From the NCBI RefSeq assembly GCF_002005565.1, contig NZ_BDJC01000001.1:186001-250000 (forward strand): DNA of 64,000 nucleotides. The letters run 5' to 3'. The position numbers and the translations under genes were made by a program. Origin of the DNA: Streptomyces sp. JHA26 (GTDB lineage Bacteria > Actinomycetota > Actinomycetes > Streptomycetales > Streptomycetaceae). Shown one piece after another: positions 17,924-25,054 of the stretch; position 1 is the stretch's first letter; each line of letters opens with the position of its first letter. A model generated the notes under the pieces. That model saw nothing but the letters and a program-made list of their open reading frames with translations. It had not been told where the DNA came from and ran no database searches.

Positions 17924-18799
17924 CTAGTGGACGGAGTGCTCCTCCAGCGGGAACGTTCCGCCGACGACGTCGTCGGCGAACGCCTTCGCCGCGTCGCCCA
18001 TGACCTGGCGCAGGTCGGCGTACTTCTTCACGAACTTCGGCACCCGTCCGCCGGTCAGCCCGAGCATGTCGGTCCACACCAGCACCTGCGCGTCCGTCTC
18101 CGGACCCGCGCCGATGCCGACGGTCGGGATGTGCAGGGTGCGCGTCACCTCGGCGGCCAGCTCGGCCGGCACCAGCTCCAGGACGACCGCGAAGGCGCCC
18201 GCGTCCTGCACGGCCTTGGCGTCGCGCAGCAGCTGCTGGGCGGCCTCCTCGCCGCGGCCCTGCACCCGGTAGCCCATGGCGTTGACGGACTGCGGGGTGA
18301 GGCCGATGTGCGCCATCACGGGGATGCCGGACTCGACGAGCAGCCGGATCTGCTCGTGCGACCGCTCACCGCCCTCCAGCTTCACGGCCCCCACGCCCGC
18401 CTCCTTCACCAGCCGGGTCGCCGAGCGCAGCGCCTGCACCGGACCCTCCTGGTAGGAGCCGAAGGGCAGGTCGGCGACGATCAGGGCGCGGCTGGTGCCC
18501 CGGACCACGGCGGCCGAGAGCATCGTCATCTCGTCCAGCGTGACGGGCACGGTGGTGTCGTAGCCGAGGTGGCAGTTGCCCGCGGAGTCGCCGACGAGCA
18601 TGACCGGGATGCCGGCCTCGTCGAAGACGGACGCGGTCATCGCGTCGTACGCGGTGAGCATGGGCCACTTCTCGCCGCGCTCCTTGGCGGCGGTGATGTC
18701 CCGGACGGTGATGCGACGGGTGCTCTTGCCCCCGTACAGCGCCCTGCCGCCGTCGGCGGGCTTGGCCTGAGGCGTCTGGGCAGCCGAAAGCTGCGTCAT
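17924..18799 (-). CDS. panB: 3-methyl-2-oxobutanoate hydroxymethyltransferase
   Basis: 291 residues. It adds a hydroxymethyl group from 5,10-methylenetetrahydrofolate to alpha-ketoisovalerate, the first step of pantothenate synthesis. Visible family motifs: [51 protein letters not shown] and ELVPAELA with the catalytic Glu. The N-terminal extension of about 25 residues is typical of actinobacteria. AAGGAG lies 7 bases before the ATG. It is monocistronic here, with a terminator right after it. Confidence 0.96.
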   Translation of the reverse strand: MTQLSAAQTPQAKPADGGRALYGGKSTRRITVRDITAAKERGEKWPMLTAYDAMTASVFDEAGIPVMLVGDSAGNCHLGYDTTVPVTLDEMTMLSAAVVRGTSRALIVADLPFGSYQEGPVQALRSATRLVKEAGVGAVKLEGGERSHEQIRLLVESGIPVMAHIGLTPQSVNAMGYRVQGRGEEAAQQLLRDAKAVQDAGAFAVVLELVPAELAAEVTRTLHIPTVGIGAGPETDAQVLVWTDMLGLTGGRVPKFVKKYADLRQVMGDAAKAFADDVVGGTFPLEEHSVH

Positions 18800-19243
18800 G
18801 GCAACGGCTCCTTCATGTCATCTCGAGGCGCCCTGACGGCGTCCCCGGATCCCCTTCATGGTGGCATCTCATGCCGACGGTCGGCTAGGGGACCCGCGCC
18901 ATGCGGCGTACGACCGGACTCGACGGGTGCGGACGGGTGCAAACGGGTGTAAGGGCCCGGCAAGGCGATTCCGGTACGGAACGGTCCCGTGTCCCCGGTA
19001 CGGAACGGTCCCGTGTCCGAGGAGTCCCGGGCTCGACGGTGCGAGAGGGCCGGCTCGGCCGCGAATGTGAGCGTTCCGTCACAGAGGCCCCTGGTCCCAC
19101 CCCTGTTCGGAACTCCGGACACCGGCTCGCGCGTCCTCGTGCCCGAACGGTCGTCACGGGACGGCGGGAACGGAACCGATCATCCCCTAGGGTGCTGTGA
19201 CACGGGGGGCGACGGTATGCACGGCAGGCAGTGAGGCGGCGGT
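18800..19243. repeat. Intergenic region with two short tandem repeat tracts
   Basis: This 444-bp gap separates panB (minus) from the EEP-family gene (plus). It contains a 10-bp unit (cgacgggtgc, ggacgggtgc, aaacgggtgt) three times at 18921-18950. A perfect 24-bp tandem duplication beginning ccggtacggaacggtcccgt lies at 18971-18994 and 18995-19018. The 24-bp unit is itself an imperfect palindrome, so it could form hairpins or bind a dimeric protein. Promoters for both flanking genes must be here, but I cannot assign -35/-10 boxes confidently. Confidence 0.7.
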
Positions 19244-20296
19244 ATGGCGCAGCAGGCGTACATGACGGAGACGGACAACGGCGGCTCGGGACCCGAGCGT
19301 CGGAGCTCCCGGCTCCGGCGCCTGTTCGACCGGCTGGTCACCGGCTGGCGCGGCGACCGGCGGATCTGGCGCCGGGGTCTGATCACGGCGGCGGTGGCCG
19401 TGCTCCTGGCCGTCGTCATGGCGGCGCACTCGCACGTCCCCAACGCCGTCGGCAACCTCGGCAGCCTCACCGAGACCTTCCTGCCGTGGTTCGGCCTGCT
19501 GATCCCGGTCCTGCTCGTGATCGCCCTGGTCCGCAAGTCGGCGACGGCGCTGATCGCCCTCGTCCTGCCGGTGGCCGTGTGGCTGAACCTCTTCGGCGGT
19601 CTGCTCTTCGACAAGACCGGCGCCGGCGGCGACCTCACGGTGGCCACGCACAACGTCAACGCCGACAACGCCGACCCGGCCGGCACCGCCCGCGCCGTGG
19701 CCGCCGCCGGCGCCGACGTGCTGGCCCTGGAGGAGCTGAAGGCGTCCGCCGTGCCGACGTACGAGAGGGCGCTGGAGTCGGCGTACCCGCACCACGCGGT
19801 CGTCGGCACCGTCGGACTGTGGAGCAAGTACCCGATGAGCGACGTGAAGGCGGTCGACATCCGGCTGGGCTGGAAGCGCGCGATGCGCGCCACCGTGGCC
19901 ACCCCCTCCGGCCCGGTCGCCGTCTACGTCGCCCACCTGCCCTCCGTCCGGGTGAAGCTGGAGGCCGGTTTCACCGCCCGGCAGCGGGACAAGAGCGCCG
20001 CCGCCCTCGGCGAGGCCATCTCCGACGAGAAGCTGCCCCACAAGATCCTGCTCGGTGACCTCAACGGCACCATGAACGACCGCGCGCTCACCGCGATCAC
20101 CTCGCAGATGCGCTCCCCGCAGGGCGCCGTGGGCGACGGCTTCGGCTTCAGCTGGCCGGCGTCCTTCCCGATGGCCCGCATCGACCAGATCCTGGTCACG
20201 GGCGTCGAGCCGGAGACCAGCTGGACGCTCCCGGCGACGGGCAGCGACCATCTGCCGATCGCCGCGCGTGTGAAGGTCGACACAACGGCTTCCTGA
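19244..20296 (+). CDS. Membrane-anchored endonuclease/exonuclease/phosphatase family protein
   Basis: 350 residues. The cytoplasmic N terminus is basic and is followed by two to three membrane segments (about residues 48-125). A C-terminal EEP domain lies outside the membrane. EEP motifs in order: ATHNVNADN (first strand Asn), LALEELK (metal-binding Glu), GDLNGTMND (Asp/Asn pair) and GSDHLPI (catalytic Asp-His). The architecture matches widespread actinobacterial membrane EEP proteins of unknown substrate; extracellular nuclease or phosphodiesterase activity is plausible. It is preceded by a repeat-rich spacer. Confidence 0.88.
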   Translation: MAQQAYMTETDNGGSGPERRSSRLRRLFDRLVTGWRGDRRIWRRGLITAAVAVLLAVVMAAHSHVPNAVGNLGSLTETFLPWFGLLIPVLLVIALVRKSATALIALVLPVAVWLNLFGGLLFDKTGAGGDLTVATHNVNADNADPAGTARAVAAAGADVLALEELKASAVPTYERALESAYPHHAVVGTVGLWSKYPMSDVKAVDIRLGWKRAMRATVATPSGPVAVYVAHLPSVRVKLEAGFTARQRDKSAAALGEAISDEKLPHKILLGDLNGTMNDRALTAITSQMRSPQGAVGDGFGFSWPASFPMARIDQILVTGVEPETSWTLPATGSDHLPIAARVKVDTTAS

Positions 20297-20330
20297 GATT
20301 CGCCGCGGGAACATTCGCCCTGAGAGTCTT

Positions 20331-20347
20331 TGTTCCGTACGGGAACA
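20331..20347. promoter_or_regulatory. Inverted repeat upstream of the MFS exporter gene
   Basis: TGTTCC-gtacg-GGAACA is a 6-5-6 inverted repeat located 54 bp before the ATG of the MFS gene, followed by an unusually A-rich stretch (ATAAAAACG). It looks like an operator for a dimeric repressor over the promoter of the exporter. No regulator gene is adjacent. Confidence 0.5.
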
Positions 20348-20401
20348 TAAAAACGTCCCCTCCCCGTACGCACACCCCGCTCTCGAAAGGCGAGACCCTT
20401 C

Positions 20402-21622
20402 ATGCCCCTGGCCCTGCTCGCCCTCGCCGTGGGCGCCTTCGGCATCGGCACGACCGAGTTCGTGATGATGGGCCTGCTGCCCGATGTCGCCGGCGACCTG
20501 CACATCTCGATCCCCACCGCCGGACACCTGGTCTCCGCGTACGCGCTCGGCGTCGTCATCGGCGCCCCGCTGCTCGCGGCGGCCACCGCGCGGATGTCCC
20601 GCCGCACGGTCCTGATCGCCCTGATGGCGCTCTTCGTGCTCGGCAACGCCCTGTCGGCCGTCGCCCCCGGCGAGGTCTCCCTGCTCGCCGCCCGCTTCGT
20701 CAGCGGCCTGCCGCACGGCGCCTTCTTCGGCGTCGGCGCGGTGGTCGCCACCGGCATGGTGGCACCGGAACGCAAGGCCCGTTCCGTCTCCCTGATGTTC
20801 CTGGGGCTGACGGTCGCCAACATCGTCGGCGTCCCCGCGGCCACCGCCGTGGGCCAGCAGCTGGGCTGGCGGGCCACGTTCCTCGGCGTCAGCGTGATCG
20901 GCGTCGCGGCGATAGCGGCCCTCGCCGTCCTGATCCCGCGCGACGGCGCCCCCGCCCCCACCACGGGCCTGCGCGGCGAACTGGCCGCCCTGCGCTCCCT
21001 GCCCGTCTGGCTGGCGCTCGGCACCACGGTCGCCGGCTTCGGCGCGCTCTTCGCCGCCTACAGCTACATCACGCCGATGCTCACGGACGCGGCGGGCTTC
21101 GCCGACGCGAGCGTCACCCTGCTGCTGGCCCTCTTCGGCGTCGGCGCCACCGCGGGCAACCTGCTGGGCGGACGCCTGGCCGACCACTCCCTGCGCGGCA
21201 CGCTCTTCGGCGGCCTCACCTCCCTGGTCGTGGTCCTCGCCCTCTTCCCCCTCCTGATGCGCACGGAGGTCACGGCGGCCGCCGCGGTGGCGCTGCTCGG
21301 CACGGCCGCCTTCGTCACCGGCTCGCCCCTCCAGCTGATGGTCATGGAGAAGGCCTCGGCGGCCCCCTCCCTCGCCTCCTCGGCCAACCAGGCCGCCTTC
21401 AACCTCGCCAACGCCGGCGGCGCCTGGATCGGCGGCCTCGCCCTCGCGGCGGGCTTCGGCGCCACCTCCCCGGCGCTCGCGGGCGCGGGGCTGGCGGTGC
21501 TCGGCCTGGGCGTCGCGGCCACGGCCTACGCGGTGGACCGACGCCGGGGCGCCGCGGGCGCCGGGCGGGAGCGGGTGGTGGCGGGCCACGTCCCGGAGAC
21601 GGCGGAGACGGTACGGCGCTGA
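20402..21622 (+). CDS. MFS exporter of the AraJ/chloramphenicol-efflux type
   Basis: 406 residues with 12 predicted membrane segments. The start MPLALLALAVGAFGIGTTEF and the segment GLLPDVAGDLHISIPTAGHLVSAYALG are hallmarks of the DHA1 group that includes AraJ, CmlR-type chloramphenicol exporters and related drug or sugar efflux proteins. Helix 2-3 loop motif ARMSRRTVL and helix 5 GLTVANIVGVP agree. The product should export a hydrophobic small molecule by proton antiport. The gene ends inside a 20-bp tandem repeat, and a possible operator precedes it. Confidence 0.9.
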   Translation: MPLALLALAVGAFGIGTTEFVMMGLLPDVAGDLHISIPTAGHLVSAYALGVVIGAPLLAAATARMSRRTVLIALMALFVLGNALSAVAPGEVSLLAARFVSGLPHGAFFGVGAVVATGMVAPERKARSVSLMFLGLTVANIVGVPAATAVGQQLGWRATFLGVSVIGVAAIAALAVLIPRDGAPAPTTGLRGELAALRSLPVWLALGTTVAGFGALFAAYSYITPMLTDAAGFADASVTLLLALFGVGATAGNLLGGRLADHSLRGTLFGGLTSLVVVLALFPLLMRTEVTAAAAVALLGTAAFVTGSPLQLMVMEKASAAPSLASSANQAAFNLANAGGAWIGGLALAAGFGATSPALAGAGLAVLGLGVAATAYAVDRRRGAAGAGRERVVAGHVPETAETVRR

Positions 21623-21663
21623 CGGGGGCGGTACGGCGCTGACGGGGGCGGTACGGCGCTGAC
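21611..21663. repeat. 20-bp tandem repeat spanning the MFS stop codon
   Basis: The unit gtacggcgctgacgggggcg occurs at 21611-21630 and 21631-21650, with a partial third copy (gtacggcgctgac) at 21651-21663. The first copy contains the end of the MFS coding sequence (CGG CGC TGA), so the last codons and stop are duplicated downstream. It looks like a recent slippage or duplication product. Confidence 0.85.
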
Positions 21664-21697
21664 GCCCGCCCGCGCGGCCCGGCCGCCGCGCGGGCGG

Positions 21698-22135
21698 TCA
21701 GAGGTCGTCGGGGAGGATCCGGAAACAGGCGTACCGCCCGCCCGAAGGCCGTACGGCCCGGAAGTCCCGCAGATCCCTCGTGAGTACGGCGTCCGTGTCG
21801 TACTCGGCGGCGAGGGCCACGTCGACCGCGTCCACCAGGTCCAGGTCGAGCGACGCGTACCGTGCCCGCACCGTCAGTGCCGCGTCCAGGATCTCCGGCG
21901 TGGGCGGGGCGAGGACGAGCCGCATCTGCCGCACGCGTGCGGTGAGGGAACGCAGGATCGCGTCGGCGGCAGGGCGCCCGGCCCGGCTGGTCGCCACCTG
22001 GTGCACCTCGGTGAGCGCGAGCGGGGTGGCGACGAGGAAGCCGCACGCGTCGGCGGCCTTCCTGGCGGCGTGGTGGTCCGGGTCGGAGCGGTTGAAGAGG
22101 GTGAGGAGGCCGGAGGCGCCGGCCACGGCGATCAC
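21698..22135 (-). CDS. vapC: PIN-domain (VapC-type) toxin, first catalytic Asp replaced
   Basis: 145 residues from GTG 22135, overlapping the antitoxin stop codon (GTGA), the usual vapBC coupling. It is a PIN domain: Glu in LALTEVHQVA, Asp pair in DLDLVDAVDVALA and a C-terminal TRDLRDF. PIN toxins are metal-dependent RNases with three or four conserved acidic residues. The first one, normally in a VVDAS-type strand end, is Gly here (AVAGASGLL), so activity may be reduced or lost. The protein ends just before a repeat tract downstream of the MFS gene. Confidence 0.85.
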   Translation of the reverse strand: MIAVAGASGLLTLFNRSDPDHHAARKAADACGFLVATPLALTEVHQVATSRAGRPAADAILRSLTARVRQMRLVLAPPTPEILDAALTVRARYASLDLDLVDAVDVALAAEYDTDAVLTRDLRDFRAVRPSGGRYACFRILPDDL

Positions 22136-22401
22136 GCGGCGCGGCCCCGGTTCCGGCGTTCGCGCTCCTCGTACCCCTCGGTGACCGCGGCCCGGATCCC
22201 GCCCTTGTCCACGGGGCCGCCGAGGTCGAAGGTCTCCTCGTCGGACACGAACGGTTCGCCCCAGACGCGGTGCGCCAGGGCGATGCGGTGGATGCCCTCG
22301 CGGATGATCTCCGCCTCCGCGACACCGAGGCGTGCGGCGGCCTCCTTGATGAGCGCGAGGTCGCTGTCCTCGGCGTAGACGTTGGTGCGCTTCAGAGCCA
22401 T
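22132..22401 (-). CDS. vapB: Ribbon-helix-helix antitoxin (VapB-type)
   Basis: 89 residues from ATG 22401. The N-terminal ribbon-helix-helix is clear (MALKRTNVYAEDSD strand, then LALIKEAAARLGVAEAEIIREGIHRIAL). The C-terminal acidic and hydrophobic tail (SDEETFDLGGPVDK) should wrap the toxin. An open frame extends nine codons upstream, but that part covers the palindromic operator at 22409-22427. The RHH domain is expected to bind that operator as autorepressor, and the stop overlaps the toxin start. Confidence 0.88.
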   Translation of the reverse strand: MALKRTNVYAEDSDLALIKEAAARLGVAEAEIIREGIHRIALAHRVWGEPFVSDEETFDLGGPVDKGGIRAAVTEGYEERERRNRGRAA

Positions 22402-22408
22402 GCTTCGA

Positions 22409-22427
22409 TGGTACAGCTCCTGTACCA
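22409..22427. promoter_or_regulatory. Perfect palindromic operator upstream of the toxin-antitoxin genes
   Basis: TGGTACAGCTCCTGTACCA is an 8-3-8 perfect inverted repeat ending 7 bp before the antitoxin ATG. Position and symmetry fit autoregulation by the ribbon-helix-helix antitoxin. Confidence 0.75.
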
Positions 22428-22505
22428 CCTCGGGTGCGGCGTCGCGGACTCCTTACGGCGAAAAGGCCGTGCGAAGGTGCTCCGTGGCGCTGCAGGATGC
22501 GGACC

Positions 22506-23378
22506 ATGACCGCCCGCGCCACCACCCCCGCCCGCCTCGGTGAGACACGCCTGTCGGACGGCCGCCTGCTCGGCTGGGCCGAGTGGGGGCCGCCGGACGG
22601 TGTGCCCGTCCTGCTGTGCCCCGGTGCGGCCACGAGCCGCCGGCTCGGCTTCGGCGCGGGCGCCGTCGACGCGCTCGGCGTCCGCCTGATCTCCGTCGAC
22701 CGCCCCGGACTGGGCGCCTCCACGCCCGCCCCGGGCCGCGCCCTCGCCGACTTCGCCGCCGACGTCCGCCGGCTGTGCGCCCTGCGGGGCCTCGGGCGTC
22801 CGGCCGTGGTCGGCAACTCCCAGGGCGCGCCGTTCGCGCTCGCCTGCGCCGAGGCCGGCCTCGCTTCCGCCCTGTCCCTGGTCTCGGCGGCCGACGAGGT
22901 GGCCGCGCCCGAGTTCGCCCCCGCCCTGCCCACGGACCTGCGCGCCCTGACCGAGCTGGCCGTGCGGGACCCGGCCGCCGCAGAGGAGTTCTTCGCGGGC
23001 TTCGACGCGGAGGCGATGTGGGACCTGGTGATGGGCGGCAGCCCCGCATGCGACCTCGCCGTCTACCGGGACCCCGGCTTCTCGGCCGCCTACCGCCGGG
23101 CCCTGGCCGAGGGGTTCGGACAGGGCGCCGCCGCCGGATACGCCCGCGACAGCGTCCTCGCCATGGGACGGTGGCGCATCGGGTGGGACCGGATCACCGT
23201 CCCGGTCGACATCTGGTACGGCGAACAGGACACCACGCACTCGCCCGACCACGGCACCCTGCTCGCCACCCGCCTCCCCGACGCCCACCGCCGCATCGTC
23301 CCCGGCATCGGCGGCGCCCTGCTGTGGACGCACGCGGAAGCCGTGCTGACCTCGTTGCTGGGACGTGCCGGCCGTTGA
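22506..23378 (+). CDS. Alpha/beta hydrolase fold protein
   Basis: 290 residues from ATG 22506, with AGGA 8 bases upstream. Features: LLCPGAATSRR oxyanion-region loop, RPGLGAS, the nucleophile elbow GNSQGAP with Ser (about residue 108), an acidic residue in WYGEQDTTHSPDHG, and a C-terminal end where the catalytic His is expected but the sequence reads GIGGALLWTHAEAV; the His in WTH may serve. The cap region is Ala-rich. Substrate unknown. It is divergent from the toxin-antitoxin genes. Confidence 0.85.
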   Translation: MTARATTPARLGETRLSDGRLLGWAEWGPPDGVPVLLCPGAATSRRLGFGAGAVDALGVRLISVDRPGLGASTPAPGRALADFAADVRRLCALRGLGRPAVVGNSQGAPFALACAEAGLASALSLVSAADEVAAPEFAPALPTDLRALTELAVRDPAAAEEFFAGFDAEAMWDLVMGGSPACDLAVYRDPGFSAAYRRALAEGFGQGAAAGYARDSVLAMGRWRIGWDRITVPVDIWYGEQDTTHSPDHGTLLATRLPDAHRRIVPGIGGALLWTHAEAVLTSLLGRAGR

Positions 23379-23491
23379 GGAACCGGCGGTCCCCCGTTCG
23401 CGTGCCGGTGCCCCGACCGCCGCATCCGCACGGATCCGCCCGCCTCCCGTGAGCGGCGTCGCGACACGACGCGTACGACGGAGGGGTGCGG

Positions 23492-24259
23492 ATGTCGGTG
23501 GGCAGTGGGACGGACGAGCCGGGCCGGGAGGTCGACCCGGACGACGAGTGGGGCGTGGCGGTCATCGCCACGGTCGGACGACAGCTGAAGCTGCGCCGCG
23601 AGGCGGCGGGCATGCGGGCGGGCGGCTTCGGGGTGGCCGTCGGGTACGGGGAGGACCTGGTCCACAAGATCGAGGGCGGTAAGCGGATTCCCCGCCGGGA
23701 GTACCCGGAGAAGGCGGACGAGGTACTGGGGGCGGACGGGCTCATCGCCGCGACCTGGGAGGACGTGAGGAAGGTCCGGTACCCGAAGCTGGTGCGGGAC
23801 CTGGCCACGATGGAGTCACGGGCCGTCGGGTTGCTGTCGTACGGCATCCACAGCCTGCACGGTCTCGTCCGGACCGAGGAGTACGCCCGCGCCCTGCTGG
23901 CCACGCGCCGACCGGCGCTCTCGGAGGACGAGTTGGAGAGGGCGGTCGCCGCACGGATGACCCGCAAGGCCATCTTCGAACGGACACCCGCCCCGGAACT
24001 CGGCTTCGTGCAGGAAGAGGTGACCCTGAGGCGCCCCGACGGGGGGGCAGGATGGTGTTGCGCAGACAGCTCGAACACCTGCTGCAGGAGCAGCTGCAGC
24101 GACAGCAGCAACCCGGACGACTGCGTCGAGGTGGCCATGACCCCCGCCACCGTCCACATCCGCGACTCCCAGCACCTCGGCGGCCCCCGCCTCGCCGTCG
24201 AGTCGGCGGCGTGGGCGACGTTCGTGGCCTGGCCCCGCGCGGTCAGTCCTCGGGTCTGA
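23492..24259 (+). CDS. XRE-family regulator with truncated DUF5753 fused to a DUF397 remnant
   Basis: 255 residues from ATG 23492. Residues about 22-75 are an XRE-type helix-turn-helix (VGRQLKLRREAAGMR and HKIEGGKRIPRREYPEKADEVLG). From about 88 it follows the DUF5753 pattern up to LRRPDGG. After a G7 run (24041-24047) the DUF5753 continuation (MVLRRQLEHLL) is found only in another frame. From about 24086 the original frame encodes a DUF397 C-terminal part (SSNPDDCVEVA, VHIRDSQ, AAWATFV). In Streptomyces these are normally two neighbouring genes. Here roughly the last third of DUF5753 and the start of DUF397 are missing, so the regulator is probably decayed. Confidence 0.7.
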   Translation: MSVGSGTDEPGREVDPDDEWGVAVIATVGRQLKLRREAAGMRAGGFGVAVGYGEDLVHKIEGGKRIPRREYPEKADEVLGADGLIAATWEDVRKVRYPKLVRDLATMESRAVGLLSYGIHSLHGLVRTEEYARALLATRRPALSEDELERAVAARMTRKAIFERTPAPELGFVQEEVTLRRPDGGAGWCCADSSNTCCRSSCSDSSNPDDCVEVAMTPATVHIRDSQHLGGPRLAVESAAWATFVAWPRAVSPRV

Positions 24260-24351
24260 TCTCCGAGGCGCCGAAGAGCAGCCCGGCCGTCGCGCGACGT
24301 GGACGGCAGTGCAGGGGCGGTCGGCATCGACGCCACCAGGGCACCGGACGC

Positions 24352-24395
24352 GCCCTGACGGGCCCCGGACCAGGCGGTCCGGGGCCCGTCAGGGC
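24352..24395 (-). terminator. Perfect 20-bp stem hairpin downstream of the leader peptide gene
   Basis: Arms 24352-24371 and 24376-24395 are perfect complements with a four-base loop (aggc). The hairpin begins 12 bp after the stop codon of the double-glycine peptide gene, so it should terminate that transcript. It could also act on the convergent XRE gene. Confidence 0.85.
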
Positions 24396-24406
24396 TACGC
24401 CGTGGC

Positions 24407-24613
24407 TCAGAGGCACATGGGGCGCGCCTGGCCGGACGCCACCGACGCGCCGAGGCCGGCGCAGACGGAGACCGGGCCGGCCTCGGTGTAGAGACCCGCA
24501 CCGACGGAACCGCCGGACGTGAGGACGACGGTGCTGACGGCGAGGCCGCCGGACACCTGGTCGAGGTCCGTGTCGGAGAGCGCGGCCGTGTCGACCTGGG
24601 GGACGAGGTTCAT
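24407..24613 (-). CDS. Candidate double-glycine-leader peptide precursor (bacteriocin/RiPP-like)
   Basis: 68 residues from ATG 24613, preceded by AAGGGAAG. Residues 1-23 end in LSDTDLDQVSGG, which fits the classic double-glycine leader pattern LSxxELxxIxGG at -12, -11, -8 (Asp for Glu), -7, -4 (Val for Ile), -2 and -1. The predicted 45-residue core is small and hydrophobic, rich in Gly, Ala, Ser, Thr and Val, with two Cys (in VSVCAGLG and the C-terminal MCL). Such leaders are cut by C39 peptidase transporters. No transporter or modification enzyme lies in the window, so processing would be in trans. It could be an unmodified bacteriocin, a lanthipeptide-like substrate or an orphan. Confidence 0.62.
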   Translation of the reverse strand: MNLVPQVDTAALSDTDLDQVSGGLAVSTVVLTSGGSVGAGLYTEAGPVSVCAGLGASVASGQARPMCL

Positions 24614-25054
24614 GACAGGTCTTCCCTTCGCGTGAAAGAAATCGGAGCGGTGGAGCGCGCACGCCGGAGCTCCGGATCGGGGGGTCCGGAACCGATTGCC
24701 GGGGTGCCGCGCGTTGATCAAAGCACGCTCGCGAACGACCCGCCGTCCGCGCGTCGTCGAGCGTTCACCGGTGTGTGCGTGCGGTCGGGGAAGGAGCCCC
24801 CGTCTTCACGTAATCCCCCGGTGGGAGAGCCTCCCGGAGGGCCGCGATGCGTACGAGTACCCCTCCCCGCCACCGTCTCGCCCGGTCCACGTGATCGTGT
24901 GATGAACGCTGTGCAGGTCCGCGGAATTTTCGGAGGACGGACGCCGGCCCGAATCCTTTGGACCGGCCACGCCGGGCGGGACCGGCTCGACCACATCGCC
25001 GGCCGCGCACAGGACCGGTCGTGAAGGACGCCTCGTCGCACCGTCCGCCCGGAG
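24614..25054. other. Non-coding spacer between the peptide gene and murJ paralogue
   Basis: This 441-bp stretch lies upstream of the peptide gene and downstream of the murJ paralogue, both on the minus strand. It should hold the peptide promoter. TTGATC about 100 bp before the ATG on the minus strand is a possible -35 but without a convincing -10. Open frames here are short and lack family features. No repeat or RNA gene was recognised. Confidence 0.4.

Noticed and set aside
18921..19018. Possible CRISPR-like repeat array
   Set aside because: Repeats are directly adjacent without spacers, few in number, and there are no cas genes.
24806..24994. 62-residue minus-strand frame between the peptide gene and murJ paralogue
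   Set aside because: No ribosome binding site, no recognisable features and shadowed by other equal frames.
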